Source: Diadophis punctatus similis (taxonomy: Eukaryota > Chordata > Lepidosauria > Squamata > Dipsadidae). From it: a stretch of DNA of 64,000 bases. The stretch lies in assembly GCA_023053685.1 (NCBI GenBank), contig JALIGW010000003.1, forward strand, positions 43,408,496 through 43,472,495, in the 5' to 3' direction. A program made the position numbers and the translations under genes. Positions 23,028-34,403 of this stretch are shown here, in pieces. The notes under the pieces are model-generated. The model worked only from the letters and a program-made list of their open reading frames with translations, had not been told where the DNA came from and ran no database searches. Positions within the stretch are counted from its first letter, which is position 1; each line of letters starts with the position of its first letter.

Positions 23028-23200
23028 TCTATAAGGCGCGTAAGGGACGTGCATAAGTGCACCAGCGTGCCTACCGTCCCTGTCCAAATGATCCCTCTTA
23101 TCAGTCCCCATCTTATGTATATAAACAATGTTATATCTATGTATATTACCAACATGTACTTGACAAAAATAAATAAATAAAATAAGTAAATAAATATCAT
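23028..23200 (+). mobile_element. LINE 3' end (same family as 22384)
   Basis: Contains GGGACGTGCATAAGTGCACC, GCGTGCCTACCGTCCC and the tail ACTTGACAAAAATAAATAAA. Only the 3' UTR is present. Confidence 0.75.
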
Positions 23201-23628
23201 AACAGATTGATAACAATGACCCTGATTGCCTGGAAGAGTAACCCAATCAAAGACTGATGCTTTGATGTCTGCTTTGTTTCTTTTGGATTCGTTTAATGTG
23301 ACGTTCATGGTGAAATCAGCAACAAAAATATCAATTCTGTTAAATTCCATTTTTTACAGTTTATATACTGTAATAATGCAAATGAGCTGCTATTGGGGAG
23401 AACAGCTTATAATTCTTGATTCCATTTATGTGTTTTTTAATTTCTTGAGAATCCCTGAACACCCTGCATGAAAAATAATGAAACCTCAGTGATTTTTAGT
23501 TGGGGTGCTTTGATATAGTGTTTTAATGTTGTCATCATTAGTAAAAAGTAAGTTATGAGGTAAAAACTGGGGAAATAGAGAACTTGGAAGGAATTTTATA
23601 ATGAATGTGACACTGAATGTTAAGGCAG

Positions 23629-23736
23629 TCCTTCCTTCCTTCCTTCCTTCCTTCCTCCCTCCCTCCCTCCCTCCCTCCCTCCCTCCCTTCCTTCCTTCCT
23701 TCCTTCCTTCCTTCCTTCCTTCCTTCCTTCCTTTTT
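23629..23736. repeat. 108-nt pure pyrimidine tract, (CTTC)n(CCCT)n(CTTC)n
   Basis: No purine occurs on the plus strand between 23629 and 23736. CTTC units flank a central CCCT/CTCC block. Such mirror-repeat tracts can form triplex DNA. Confidence 0.95.
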
Positions 23737-23834
23737 GAATAATGTTTGGCAGATGAACCTGAACTGGAACTGTCCTGCTCAATTTTTTCTGAATTATTTT
23801 TCCTCAAGAGCTAAAACTGTTCACTTGCCTAGAC

Positions 23835-23969
23835 CAGGGATAGGCAAAGTTGGCTCTTCTATGACTCGTGGACTTCAACTCCCAGAATTCCTGAGCTAGC
23901 ATGATTGGCTCAGAAAGTCTGGTAGTTGAAGTCCATGAGTCATAGAAGAGCCAACTTTGCCTACCCCTG
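23835..23969. mobile_element. hAT-type MITE (CAGGGATAGGCAAAG termini)
   Basis: 135 bp, almost fully palindromic: GGCAAAGTTGGCTCTTCTAT at one end and its inverse at the other. Perfect TSDs, gcctagac, lie at 23827-23834 and 23970-23977. A sister copy is at 48550-48684. Confidence 0.93.
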
Positions 23970-24163
23970 GCCTAGACTAACATAGTGTCACTCCTGCCAT
24001 AACTGCCTACCCAAGAACATGCATTGGCCACTCTGATTAGAAGTTATGAGTTGTAGTCCAACATACCTAAAAAGGGCAAGTTGAAGAAAGTGCTTAACTC
24101 AACTGCTTAAGTGGAAGAAGCCATGCTGATTGCTACAGTTTCTTTTCCACCTTTCCTTCTCAA

Positions 24164-24245
24164 AGCCAGTTTGGGGTTAGTGGTTAAGATAATGGGCTAG
24201 AAACCAGGAGATTGTGAGTTCTACTCCTGTTTTAGGCACAAAGCC
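24164..24245 (+). mobile_element. Sauria-type SINE, tRNA-like head only
   Basis: Shows AGCCAGTTTGGGGTTAGTGG and AACCAGGAGATTGTGAGTTC (A and B box regions). The copy stops where a reversed LINE tail begins. Confidence 0.75.
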
Positions 24246-24252
24246 AGTCCTA

Positions 24253-24365
24253 AAATAGAATAGAATGGAATAGAATACTTTATTGGCCAAGTGTGATTGG
24301 ACACACAAGGAATTTGTCTTTGGTGCATATGTTCTCAGTGTACATAAAAAGACAAGATACATTCA
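24253..24365 (-). mobile_element. LINE 3' tail with AATAG pentanucleotide
   Basis: Reversed 3' end: TAGAATAGAATGGAATAGAA, TTGGCCAAGTGTGATTGG and TGCATATGTTCTCAGTGTAC. The same end in sense orientation is at 51600-51776. Confidence 0.7.
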
Positions 24366-24394
24366 TCAAGCAGGCCTGAGGAGAGGGGGATTCA

Positions 24395-25105
24395 GCCAGT
24401 ACATTGTTCCAGGGCCCATGGAGCTCAAAAGGGGCCCATGAAGGGGAAATTTTTAAAAAACTTTTACAAAACCAAAATTTTAAAATCCCCTCAGAGCATA
24501 TGGAGAATGCTCCTTCCTTCTATAAACTGCCTGCCTCAACATAAAGCTTGCCGGGACTTCTTGCAACCTCATGAGCGCCTTGCTCATGAGATCTTGAAGC
24601 TGGTTTTTTTTTCTTCCTCCACAACAGAAGGAAGAGTCAGGGAACTTTCCTAGCCATCCAGCTAGCTGTCCGCCCACAGAGGAGCAGTTTGCTTTGTAGG
24701 CCCACCCATCCCCGCTTCAAGCCGAGGGTCAGTTTTATAACCCGCCATCTGCCTTAAAGCTCTTCTCCGTCGAAAGGAGGCGGAGGCAAGCAGCCCTCTA
24801 GGTGGATGCCTTCTTCCTCTCCCTCCTTCCTGACATGACAAGAGTAAGGGCACTGCTGGCTGAGTCGCCCTGCAGGGGGAAAGCGGGCCATGCTGGACCA
24901 CGGCCTCGTTCTTTCTCCGAAAGGCACTTTAGCCAGGCTGAAGCTCCCAGCGGAAACGCAGTGGATAAGCTCTAACCTCAAAGCATGCCAAAGCTGGGCC
25001 AGCATCCATCATCTCCAGAACCAGGGCCCAAATGCTGCTCCTCCTCCCTCACCAGGCCAGATCTCTCCCTGCTCAGGCTTTGCCTCCGCCTCCCACTCCC
25101 CTCGC
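24395..25105. other. GC-rich segment of unknown origin
   Basis: About 700 bp with higher GC and more CpG than its surroundings, especially 24650-25100. Frames of 65-83 codons on both strands show no known domain. It could be the 5' region of an unrecognised repeat. Confidence 0.35.
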
Positions 25106-25109
25106 AGCT

Positions 25110-25730
25110 AATGCTTTAAAGACTCGTCCCTGAGCCGCATGGCTGTTAGGCGATTGGCTGCCTTGGGCAGTTTGAGCTTTCTGAGTTGGCGCAGAAAGAA
25201 CATTCTTTGTTGTGCTTTTTTGATGACGTTTTTGATGTTAGGTGTCCATTTTAGGTCTTGAGATATGATAGAACCTAGAAATGTGAAGGTCTCTACTGTT
25301 GATACTGTGTTGTCTAGTATTGTAAGAGGTGGTAGGATGGGAGGGTTTCTCCTAAAGTCTACCACCATTTCTACGGTTTTGTGTGTGTTCAGTTCCAGAT
25401 TGTTCTGGTCACACCACAAGGCTAGTTGTTCAACCTCCCATCTGTATGCGGATTCATCGTTGTCTCGAATGAAACCAATAACTTTGTATCATCTGCAAAC
25501 TTCAGCAGTTTAACAGATGGATCGTTTGAGTTGCAGTCATTGGTATAGAGAGAGAAGAGAAGTGGAGAGAGCACACATTCTGGGGTGGGGGCTGTGCTAA
25601 TTGTACAGGTATCTGATGTGATTCTGCTTAGCTTCACCTGCTGCTTCCTGTCTGTTAGGAATTCCTGTCTGTTAGGAAAAATAAGGTAGTGGCAACTACT
25701 TCTGAAACCTTCTGTGAAAAAAACCTGCAA
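25110..25730 (-). mobile_element. L2-like LINE, reverse transcriptase fragment
   Basis: Minus-strand translation shows RT motifs in order: VLSPLLFSLYTNDC, LKFADDTKLL (25490-25530), then WCDQNNLELNTHKTVEMVVD, FTFLGSIISQDLKW and KKAQQRMFFLRQLRKLKLP. The active-site ADD is present. A frame change between the two blocks (25419-25422) and truncation at both ends make it inactive. The L2-like assignment rests on these motifs. Confidence 0.85.
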
Positions 25731-25734
25731 TAAC

Positions 25735-26545
25735 TAGTCCAGACAGTCACTGGGAATTAACACTGACTCAATGACAGCAAAAGAAAAATGGCAGAATAGC
25801 TTTCTCCTGTAAGAAATTGAAGGAGTATCCCCAGATATACCTCAGCTTGGGAAGAAATCAGCATCAGCTTTGAAGGTAAGGCAATAGGAGGAAAATTGTG
25901 TGCCCCCCCCCTTTGCTCAAAAAGATCACAGAGAGAAGAAAATGCAGCTTTTATCTTCTGTTTCCTTGGCAGGTGCAGATCTATCAAAGCTTTCAATAAA
26001 GCAATTTGGACAGCTGAATAATAACAATCTGATCTGTACCTTATTCTACCTAGAATAAATCAAGTAGGTTTGCTGCGAAATGCCGACTGAATAACATCCA
26101 CAAACTTTCTTTTATTTAGTTTGATCTCTTAGCATTTCTATGAAAGGATCTAACACCAATCTTTCTGAATAGGTACAGTGCTCAGGATTGAGCTAAGATT
26201 TAAACTGCTGGAATTGGAAGCTAAAAGACCCACCACATATCTTCCTGTTTATGCAGAGCTGTACCACTCAAATATCAGTCCTTGCCTTCACAAATTCCTT
26301 TCTGATATAATCCTGCCTGAAAAAGATCATTTTCCCTTCCATGTGGAAGAAGATCACAATGGAACAATTGTTGTTGAGTCTAAAAAAACCCCTGCATAAA
26401 TAACAAATAGACACCACATAAAGTAGACTCACCAAAGCATTGCATCTAGCTTGTTATTGCATCTTCAAAAGTTACTTGAAAATGAAAACAATGTTTAGGC
26501 AGTTTGGCACAAAAACACAAAAACTGCCCAGCCGCAGAATATGCC
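25735..26545. other. No recognisable gene or repeat
   Basis: Contains a 73-codon frame (26178-26399) without recognised homology. Nothing else supported. Confidence 0.4.
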
Positions 26546-26551
26546 AAATGC

Positions 26552-26794
26552 CAGTGGTCTCCAACCTTTCCAGCTCGGCGGGCTGGTGGAGGCACAGGAG
26601 GCAGAGGCAGTGTGTGTAGTGGGGGAAGGGGATGGTTTCGCGCGCACACTACTTTCACAAATGCAACTGTGCACATGGGTGCACACACACACACACACAC
26701 ACATACACGCACACACACTGACCATTTCCACAGCCCAGTTCCGTACAGGCTGCGGCCCAGCACTGGGTCACAGATCAGGGGTTGGGAACCCCTG
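26552..26794. mobile_element. Old hAT element with internal (CA)n
   Basis: Begins CAGTGGTCTCCAACCTTTCC and ends GGTTGGGAACCCCTG. Flanks ccaaatgc and tcatacgc match at 5 of 8 positions. A (CA)n tract lies at about 26681-26718. Confidence 0.7.
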
Positions 26795-26893
26795 TCATAC
26801 GCAACAGAAAACAGAGCAATGGCATTCAGCAGATCTCCTTGAGCATGAGGGACATTCCAGCCTTAAGTGAATTCACCAGATTGGGCTTTATTT

Positions 26894-27504
26894 TAAGGTG
26901 ACCAACTTTTTTACAATGAAAAGGAGGGGGAAAAAATTGGAAAAAAAAATATCGTAAATAAAAAAAACATTTTATTCATTGCAACAATAATACACTATAA
27001 CATGATATATGCATAATAAAAACATTTGTAACATTTTATATTGTAATTATGCTTACATGCCTGTTAATTATTTTTTAAATGAGTACTTTTCCATTGAATT
27101 AATATTTTTTGTCAATGTATCATCTTTTAACAATATATTGGAAATATCTGAACAAGAAATATCCTTCATATTGAATTTTACGGCAAGTGCTGCAGCTAGA
27201 GTATCAATATAACGTAAGAAGTAAACATAGCACATAACATAAGAAGTAAACAAAGCCACTTGCACGCAGCTCTCTCTCTCAAGGTCTCCTGTGCGGAGCG
27301 CATGCGTCTTATAATCGCGTCTTATACCGCACTGTACCAAGCCTTGATGAATCGTCATGTCAAATACAAATATGTCACATAATGTGCAACAGATTAGTCT
27401 TCAAATATTGAAAAGGAGGACATGTAGGAGGACACTTTTCGGGGGAGGACAGAACTTACAAAAGAAGGACTGTCCTCCCTAAAGGAGGATGATTGGTCAC
27501 CTTA
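26894..27504. mobile_element. Non-autonomous hAT element, family C
   Basis: Termini TAAGGTGACCA and TGGTCACCTTA. The flanks share a 7-bp tttattt repeat, but AT-rich context makes the exact TSD uncertain. Interior GGAGGAC units near 27410-27480 suggest decay of the GGGAC repeats of other copies. Confidence 0.7.
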
Positions 27505-27678
27505 TTTATTTAAGAAAACTTGCTAGCCTGGTTTCTCTCATTGGGAACAATTGCTCAGCTTATGGAAAACTCTGTCCATTTGGGCTGATTTCTGCCACCT
27601 TTTTTTGCTCCTTGGAATCTGGATCAACTCGTAACCTATCCATGATGCTAAGAATAATAAAGGTATATAAATATATAA

Positions 27679-27905
27679 GAGCCAGTTTGTCTAGAGGTTA
27701 AAGTACCAGGCTAAGAAACCAGGAGACGGTGAGTTCTAGTCCTGCCTTAGCCATGAAAGCTGGTTGGCCAACTGTGGGCCAATCACTTTGTCTCAGGCCA
27801 ACTCACCTCGCAGGGCTGAATTGTTTTGAAAACAGGAGGAGGGAACAGTGGTATGTTTGCTGCCTTGAGTTATTTATAAAAATAATAAAAGCAAATAAAT
27901 ACATA
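27679..27905 (+). mobile_element. Sauria-type SINE, near full length
   Basis: Head AGCCAGTTTGTCTAGAGGTT, B-box region GGTGAGTTCTAGTCCTGCC, middle AACTCACCTCGCAGGG, and the BovB-like 3' end GCTGCCTTGAGTTATTTATA with an A/T tail. It is the best Sauria SINE copy in the window. Confidence 0.87.
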
Positions 27906-27939
27906 ATATTATTATTAAAAATAATAAATGAAATAAGAC

Positions 27940-28020
27940 ATTTCGACTGTCCCCCAGTGACATTTCTGCCCACCACTTTGGATTTTGGAGTCCTCAGGGA
28001 GTAGGGCGGCATATAAGAAC
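27940..28020 (+). mobile_element. L2-like LINE, extreme 3' end
   Basis: GGAGTCCTCAGGGAGTAGGG then CGGCATATAAGAAC leads directly into an AAAT array, as at 28480-28555. Confidence 0.6.
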
Positions 28021-28022
28021 AC

Positions 28023-28109
<87 letters not shown>

Positions 28110-28185
28110 AATAATAAAATAATAAAATAATAAAATAATAAAATAATAAAATAATAAAATAATAAAATAATAAAATAATAAAATT
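28023..28185. repeat. (AAAT)n followed by (AATAA)n microsatellite
   Basis: About 85 nt of TAAA units change into AATAAAAT units. It most likely grew from the tail of the LINE just upstream. Confidence 0.95.
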
Positions 28186-28279
28186 TTGAAACTTTTTACC
28201 GGCAGGTTTCCAAAAAATTGGGACTATTCAAAACTGTATGTGCAGTTGCATACATGCAGAGACCCGAACTATCCCCACT

Positions 28280-28554
28280 CTGCTGGCCTTCCGAAAAGCC
28301 GTTAAGACATGGCTTTTTCTGCAGGCTGGGGGTAGAGCTTAATCCACTCGAGCTCACCCCCAAGTATGTATGGTTGTTGAATGGTTGCTCGATGTTCTTT
28401 TATACTGTATTTTTTAAATTTTTAAATTTGTTTTTAATTAATATTCAATATTTGGTTATTCTTGTATTTTTCTCTGTTGTACGCCGCCCTGAGTCCTTCG
28501 GGAGTTGGGCGGCATATAAGAATACCAAAATAAATAAATAAATAAATAAATAAA
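28280..28554 (+). mobile_element. L2-like LINE, C-terminal codons and 3' UTR
   Basis: Encodes LAFRKAVKTWLFLQAG-like residues at 28283-28330, then a 3' UTR ending GTACGCCGCCCTGAGTCC and a TAAA tail (28530-28554). Confidence 0.75.
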
Positions 28555-28559
28555 TGCCC

Positions 28560-29335
28560 TACCCTGATACTACCAGTATTTTAATTGCACAATTTAAAGT
28601 AAAGCCTTTGCCATCAAAGTCCTTTGTGAGTGTGTCTGGCCTGGGACAGGACAAATTTGATGTTGCTATATCTAATTTTATCTGTTTAATTTTCTTACTA
28701 TATCCCAATCAGATGGACATTCTAATTTACATAAATCTATATACACACAATCAAAACCCTTTTTAGAGTTTGCATTAGCTGTCTCCAGTATCATAATAAA
28801 CAATCTGTGCCTCAAAAGAACTGGGTGTTAGTATCTGGTTTAAACAAATTCTTAGGAGGAAACAATGGTTTTATATACTTAATAATATTAGAGGTTCCTG
28901 GTTTTTTAAAAAATAAAATATTTTTTTATTTAAATAACAGTTCTTTTAAAAATGCATGATATTTTTATTTACAGCAGATACAGATTTATAGCCATTCACA
29001 TCAACCTAAAATGATATCCAAATAGCTTCTCTTTACAATATTGCAAAAAATCTAAACACATATTTTTGTACTGGTAGTACAACAACAAAGTACATTTTAG
29101 TGGGCATAATAGTTTTGGTTTTACTGTGGCCTATGGGTTCACCATCCATGAAATTCCAAAATGCAAAATTAGATGTTTAAGGGAATGTCAGAGTGATTGG
29201 CACTTTGAGATTCTGACTGTCCCTTGCTGCCATTTCTTCCACATTGTCCTTTTCCAAGTTTGCAATGAAATCAAGCATACTCTGCCAGATATACATGGTG
29301 ATCAATCAGTGGTTCAAGATATACTGATTTTGCTT
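28560..29335. other. No recognisable gene or repeat
   Basis: AT-rich spacer; only chance frames. Confidence 0.4.
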
Positions 29336-29346
29336 TCTATCTAGAG

Positions 29347-29688
29347 CAGGGGTGTCAAACTCAAGGCCCGGGGACCAGATCCGGCCCACGGGCTGCTTAC
29401 ATCTGGTTTGCGGGGCCGCCCTGAAAACAGTGAAGGACCAGCCCGCGGTGCCTCTGCCAGTGAAAACGGAGCTCGGGAGGGCTTCCCGAGCTCTGTTTTC
29501 ATTGGCAGAGGGTTGCAGGAGGCTGTCGCAGGTGAAAGCGGAACTTGGGAGCCCGTTTTCGCTGGCAGAGCGCTCGGCCCCCGACATGAGTGACATTGAG
29601 CTGGCCATGACCACCCTGGCCATGCCCCCCCCCGAGGTCAAACACAACCCTGATATGGTCCTCAATGAAATTGAGTTTGACACCCCTG
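29347..29688. mobile_element. Non-autonomous hAT element (CAGGGGTGTCAAACTC termini)
   Basis: Inverted termini CAGGGGTGTCAAACTC and GAGTTTGACACCCCTG. TSDs atctagag (29339-29346) and atctggag (29689-29696) match at 7 of 8. Related shorter copies are at 48408 and 48745. The 116-codon frame across it (29352-29702) is a by-product of GC content. Confidence 0.87.
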
Positions 29689-29834
29689 ATCTGGAGCTGT
29701 AAAATCTAGGGGTTTAGTCAACAATGCACAGTCTACTTATCAATTTTGCAATGTATCCCTTTAGCCAAACCAACTCTTGAGACTCCAAGTGCATGCTTAT
29801 ACCTCTTATACAAGAATGCCTCCCAATAAAGGAG

Positions 29835-29940
29835 AATATTTGTAGTTGAAATGAGGGGTCCTTGGTGCTCTCTGAGTTTGATTATTTTCTTGCAGATGTT
29901 TCATTACCCAAACTAGGTAACATCATCAGTGCAGGTCCAA
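29835..29940 (+). repeat. Repeat related to the 17623 inverted repeat
   Basis: Contains GGGTCCTTGGTGCTCTCTGA, TTCTTGCAGATGTTTCATTA and ACTAGGTAACATCATCAGTG. Single orientation. Possibly a Penelope-like terminus. Confidence 0.5.
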
Positions 29941-29944
29941 TATT

Positions 29945-30525
29945 TCTGTCCAAGTCAAGCTTTTGACTGACTTCAGAACTTTAAAAAAAAATTCTTAGAT
30001 CCCGTTCTTTGTGTAGCACTCCTAACTGCAAAGCTTCCCAAAGGAGATATTTACAATTAATCTTGTATTTTTTTTTTTTTTAAAAAGTCCCGAACATGGT
30101 TTGTTTTCTGCTCTGGAAGACGGCAAAAAGATCCCCCAGTCTTTTTTTTTTTAATGGGACTTATTTGCCACCGGCATTATTCTAAATTTTCTGCCTGCAA
30201 AGAAACACTTAACATTTCAAAAGTCAGTCCTAGATTATTTCTGAAAAGCTGTCTGAGGGTTTCCGGGACTGCTATCTTAGCCCATGAAATTCACAACTAA
30301 AAAAAAAACTGAAGATACTGCTTGGGGGAATAGTTGCCTCTAATTGGTATGGAAGTTTAAGAAAGAAGAAACAACAAAGACTATAAAAAGCAAAGATATT
30401 TAAGTACATAATTGTAAACACGCAACCTGTTAATTAAGCTTTTCCACTTTAAACCTGCTTACAAGGTGATATCAAGGGGGGAGTTTGGCATATGGCAAGC
30501 CATCTGCAGAACGAATATGACTTCT
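29945..30525. other. No recognisable gene or repeat
   Basis: AT-rich with several homopolymer T/A runs. Confidence 0.4.
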
Positions 30526-30528
30526 AGG

Positions 30529-31099
30529 TGTAGGAAGTTAGCACCCACCCCTCTCCTAGGAAATGAGATATCCTAGGAAATATTAAAAGGCAGAATATAT
30601 TCTATAGAATGTCCCTGGAAACATGCTTTTAAACAGACAAAAGACTCCTCTTGGAAACCCCCACCCCTGCCAATGGGCCATTAAGGACTGGACCAGCTCA
30701 CATATTCCTCTCACCTGGCCTGAAAGTCTTCTGCATAATAAAACCATAATAGGATTTGCCCAAGGCCCTTTCATTCAGCCAAAGCTGGATTAGACAAAAG
30801 CCAAGAGTTGCCCCAGCATGCCCCTGGGGGGGTCTGAGAGCCAATGGGATACATTTCTATACAGGAACAGGAAACTAAGAGGTGGGACCCAACAGAGAGT
30901 ATAAAACAAGGAACTCAGCATCTCTTCTCTCTCTTTTTCTCTTCAGCCACACTTGGAAGCATGTAAGCTACCTTTTCTGTACAGGGGCTCATGCCATGTG
31001 CTCCTGTCCACCATTAAACCTTTTTTCCAAGCAACTTTCATGAATCCAGTGTCTTTTTCCCCACTTGGAACTGAACCCAGAAGGATATTCCTTACAACA
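30529..31099 (+). mobile_element. Candidate solo retroviral LTR (boundaries uncertain)
   Basis: Possible ends are TGTAGGAAG and TTCCTTACAACA, which are partly inverted and fit TG...CA. A TATA box AGTATAAAAC lies near 30898, and a poly(A)-type ATTAAA at 31013-31018. The U5-like stretch after it has CCAGTGTCTTTTTCCCC. I found no matching TSD, second LTR or internal retroviral genes. Confidence 0.42.
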
Positions 31100-31490
31100 T
31101 ATGGAAGTAAGGGGAGAAGCATACTTCCATGCACCTAGATACAGCTTCTCTTCTCAAACCCACATTGCTTAAATATTGTAGGAGAGTTGTCTTTAGTCCC
31201 TGAAAAGAAATGATGTTACATTAATCAGATAAAAGTGTTTCAAAAAGAGCAAAGAGATAGAAGAGATATCGTCATCACAGTACCCATTTTGGCTTAAATG
31301 TTTCTGTCCCATCAATACTGAGTCTAGTTGCATCTCTCTCAACCTCTTTATTCAACAGCAAAAGGAGTAATAAGGCGGTAACTTTAAAATTGGCTACAAG
31401 CAATTGGCTTCCTTGTGATATTTTGTTATTAGGCTGTAGAAGTCATTACTGGGCGAAACAGATGCAGTCAATAATTGATACATTTTTAAA

Positions 31491-31696
31491 ATCCCATCTT
31501 TATTATTTTATAAGTAACTCAAGGCAGTGAACATATACGTATAATACTCCTTCTACCAGTGTCTATTTTCTCTACAACAACTCTGATAGCTGGGTTGGGC
31601 TGAGAGGAGTAACTAAGTCAGATTTCATGGCTACGGTTGGACTAGAATTCACAGTGTTCTGGTCTCTAGTATGCTGCTTTAACCACTAGACCAAAT
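31491..31696 (-). mobile_element. Sauria-type SINE, near full length
   Basis: Reversed copy: the tail ATCCCATCTTTATTATTTTA and ACTCAAGGCAGTGAAC, through GGGTTGGGCTGAGAGG, to the head GCTTTAACCACTAGACCAAA. Confidence 0.85.
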
Positions 31697-31699
31697 AGA

Positions 31700-32630
31700 G
31701 GAAGAAAAGGAAAGGAAAAAAAAACAAGTGGTGGGAGATGGAATAATGTATTCAAAGTTGCAGGAATATGTCACTTCTCCCTCGTTTAGGGAAAGCACTT
31801 TTAGTTTTCAAGTATTTCCCCTCAGATAAAAGTTTCCAATTTAGAGAGTTAAGAATTAGCCTAGAAAATTATTCAGATTTCTCTTTAGCATTCAGCTCAG
31901 CTACATATCAGTGAAGATAACTCGACATATGCTTTCTACCATTATCCCATGCTGTTGTTTCTTTGTAAATAAACTATTTATCATGGGAAGAAATTAAACT
32001 CAAGGACATCAGATTTCTAGGATGGGTAGAACAATTCAGCAGATGAATGGCATTGTTATCACAAAGATTCAACAATAATCTATGTACTTTCTTATTTAGG
32101 ACACATTCTGTATCTATAGAATTATGTCTTTTTATATTTCATCTACATCAGTACTGCTGTCACAATTCAGATCCCCAGAGACTGGAGATTTTTCCAAGAC
32201 AAATAGTGCTTCAGTAATAAGATGATAGATGCCTTGAATGTGAGTGAGAAAATAATATAGCATTGCTATTATGACCCAGAAATGCTTTGAAGAGTTATAG
32301 AAACCCTATTTTTAGCTAAAGAATTTGACCTTTGTTTATATGTACAAAATGCTTCAGTTCAAGATGATCAAGATTCATAAAATAAATAAAACCAAGAAGC
32401 AGGACAAGGAAAAAATAATAATAGTGTTTGCCTCATAGGAAAGAAACTTCCAGAATAAAACAAACTTTGGAATGTAAGACATAATAAATAGATGAATTTT
32501 TAACTACGTTTATTCTTCTGTAAAACATAGCTATGAAAAGTCACATTTATAACATTTTCAATAATGAATGCATGCTCCCTTGCAAGATGGGTGGGTGTGT
32601 TGAAATTCCCCTTCTCATCCTTATGGGTGG
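31700..32630. other. No recognisable gene or repeat
   Basis: AT-rich spacer. Confidence 0.4.
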
Positions 32631-32636
32631 TATGTA

Positions 32637-33013
32637 TAAGGTGACCAGATTTTATTTTTTGTAAAGCGGGACACCATTGATGGGGGGGGGGTTCTAGGGG
32701 AGCAAGACGGGAGGGGTCCGTCTCTCTTATCCTGCAGCTTTGTGCACCCCCCCAAACACCCTCCCTTCATCGCAGCCAGGGGTGGGTTCCTACTGGCGCA
32801 GAGGGCAAAATAATCCGAATGGCGGCGTCCAGCCAGGCGGGGGAAGCGGGCGGGAGAAGCCCCGCACCGCGACCGCCACCAGTTCCATCAGCTGTATGCC
32901 GAACGACTGGCCCGGCCGAAAAAAGCGGGACTTTTTTTAAACGCCGCGGGATGCGGGACAAATTATCAAAAAGCGGGACTGTCCCGCCAAAAGCGGGACG
33001 TCTGGTCACCTTA
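32637..33013. mobile_element. Non-autonomous hAT element, family C
   Basis: Termini TAAGGTGACCAGA and TCTGGTCACCTTA, with perfect TSDs, ggtatgta, at 32629-32636 and 33014-33021. The right part carries three AAGCGGGAC units. A fragment resembling the GGTGGGTTCCTACTGG end of family A occurs inside at 32780-32798. Confidence 0.93.
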
Positions 33014-33024
33014 GGTATGTATCT

Positions 33025-33880
33025 TCCTCAACCTTCGGTCCTCTATCAGAGGCTGGGAGATTGAGGATTCAGTGCTGTTTCTTAGCTGTTCCCAACACTG
33101 CACTCTTCTGGATGGAGAGCTCTGATGTTGTTCCTGGGATCCATTGGAACCACTCACCCAGCCTAGGATTCACAGCTCCAAATGTTCCTACCACCACTTT
33201 GACCATTACTTTACAGAGAAAGTGCCTAGGCCTGATCTGAAATCCATTTGCCTACTTTGGATCCAAATACTGCACACCTCTGGATGCAAATTTACCAAGC
33301 AAGAAATCATTAAATATATCACAAAACATGTAATGTACTAGTAATTCTAGCAATGAATTTTCTGATAACTCGAGAGTATTTTCATAACAAATAACATAAA
33401 ACTTTCTCAGATATGTTGCAGACGATTAATGATCTCTTTTGAACAGTATAAAAAGTAATATATTCTATGAACACTTCTTTCTTAACCAGGCATCAGAATT
33501 TGTGAGCATCCAGTTAAGTGGCAAGTCCCACGTAAGTAAATAGCTAATTGTTCCTACTAATGGAAGGTACAATTAGTGGACTGAGATACATTTTAGTATC
33601 TCCTAAAACTGATGATTTCTCCAAAACAAATTGAAACATTCTGCTTGAACTTTTCAGTGAGCAATTGTGAAAAAGGCATGAAATATTTTGTTTAAATGAA
33701 ACAGCAACTGAATAATTTCTGAATGTGTTTAAGAAAGTAGTTTCTGTTTCAATTTATTTATCATTCAGCCTGATTTCCAACAAGAGACAACTCCCCCCTC
33801 AATAAACATATTAGGAAAAAGACCTTGAAAATTTAAAATTGGAGTACTTGTAATGTTGACAGGGGAAGATTGGCATAGAG
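33025..33880. other. No recognisable gene or repeat
   Basis: AT-rich spacer. Confidence 0.4.
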
Positions 33881-33889
33881 AAATTGGAG

Positions 33890-34309
33890 CAGAGGTGGAT
33901 TCCTGCCAGAGCTGCCCGGTGCGCAGCTCCGGTAGGGAGCGGCGGATTGCGCAACCGCTCCGGAGCCCTCTCTGCCGGTTCATCACATTTTTTCCTGTGA
34001 ATTTTTGGTCAATTTTGCTTCTGCGCATGCGTGGAAGCAAAATTACGCCAAAATCTCATGAGGGGACGAGAGAGAGAGAGAGATATTTTGGTGAGATTTT
34101 GCTTCTGCGCATGCGCGGAAGCAAAATCATGCCGAAATCTCATGCGCGCACGCGTCCCCTCGCAAGATTTCAGTGTGAATTTGCTTCCATGCATGCGCAG
34201 AAGCAAAATCACGCAAGGGGGCACATGCGCGTAGCGAGCACGCGCACGACCAAAGCATGGAGATGCATGAGCAGTGCACCGACACCGGTAAGGCAGCAAC
34301 CCGCCGCTG
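33890..34309. mobile_element. Non-autonomous hAT element, family B
   Basis: Begins CAGAGGTGGATTCCTGCC and ends AACCCGCCGCTG. TSDs aattggag and aatgggag match at 7 of 8. The interior repeats GCTTCTGCGCATGCG units, including a consensus-type NRF1 site at 34106-34117, and a short (GA)n at 34070-34082. Confidence 0.87.
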
Positions 34310-34403
34310 AATGGGAGCCTGAGTTTGGGAAAACTGATACTGGCCCTGCCTCAAATCAGGAATGAAGAAAGAAAGAAAGAAAAAAGGAAAAACAGGTATG
34401 ACT

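Noticed and set aside
23553..23807. Lys/Glu/Gly-rich frames on the minus strand
   Set aside because: Translations of the pyrimidine tract.
24164..24365. A chimeric SINE with a LINE tail
   Set aside because: The SINE head and LINE tail have opposite orientations, so simple juxtaposition or insertion is likelier than a fused retroposon.
28023..28185. CRISPR-like or regulatory array
   Set aside because: Simple AAAT/AATAA microsatellite in a eukaryotic genome.
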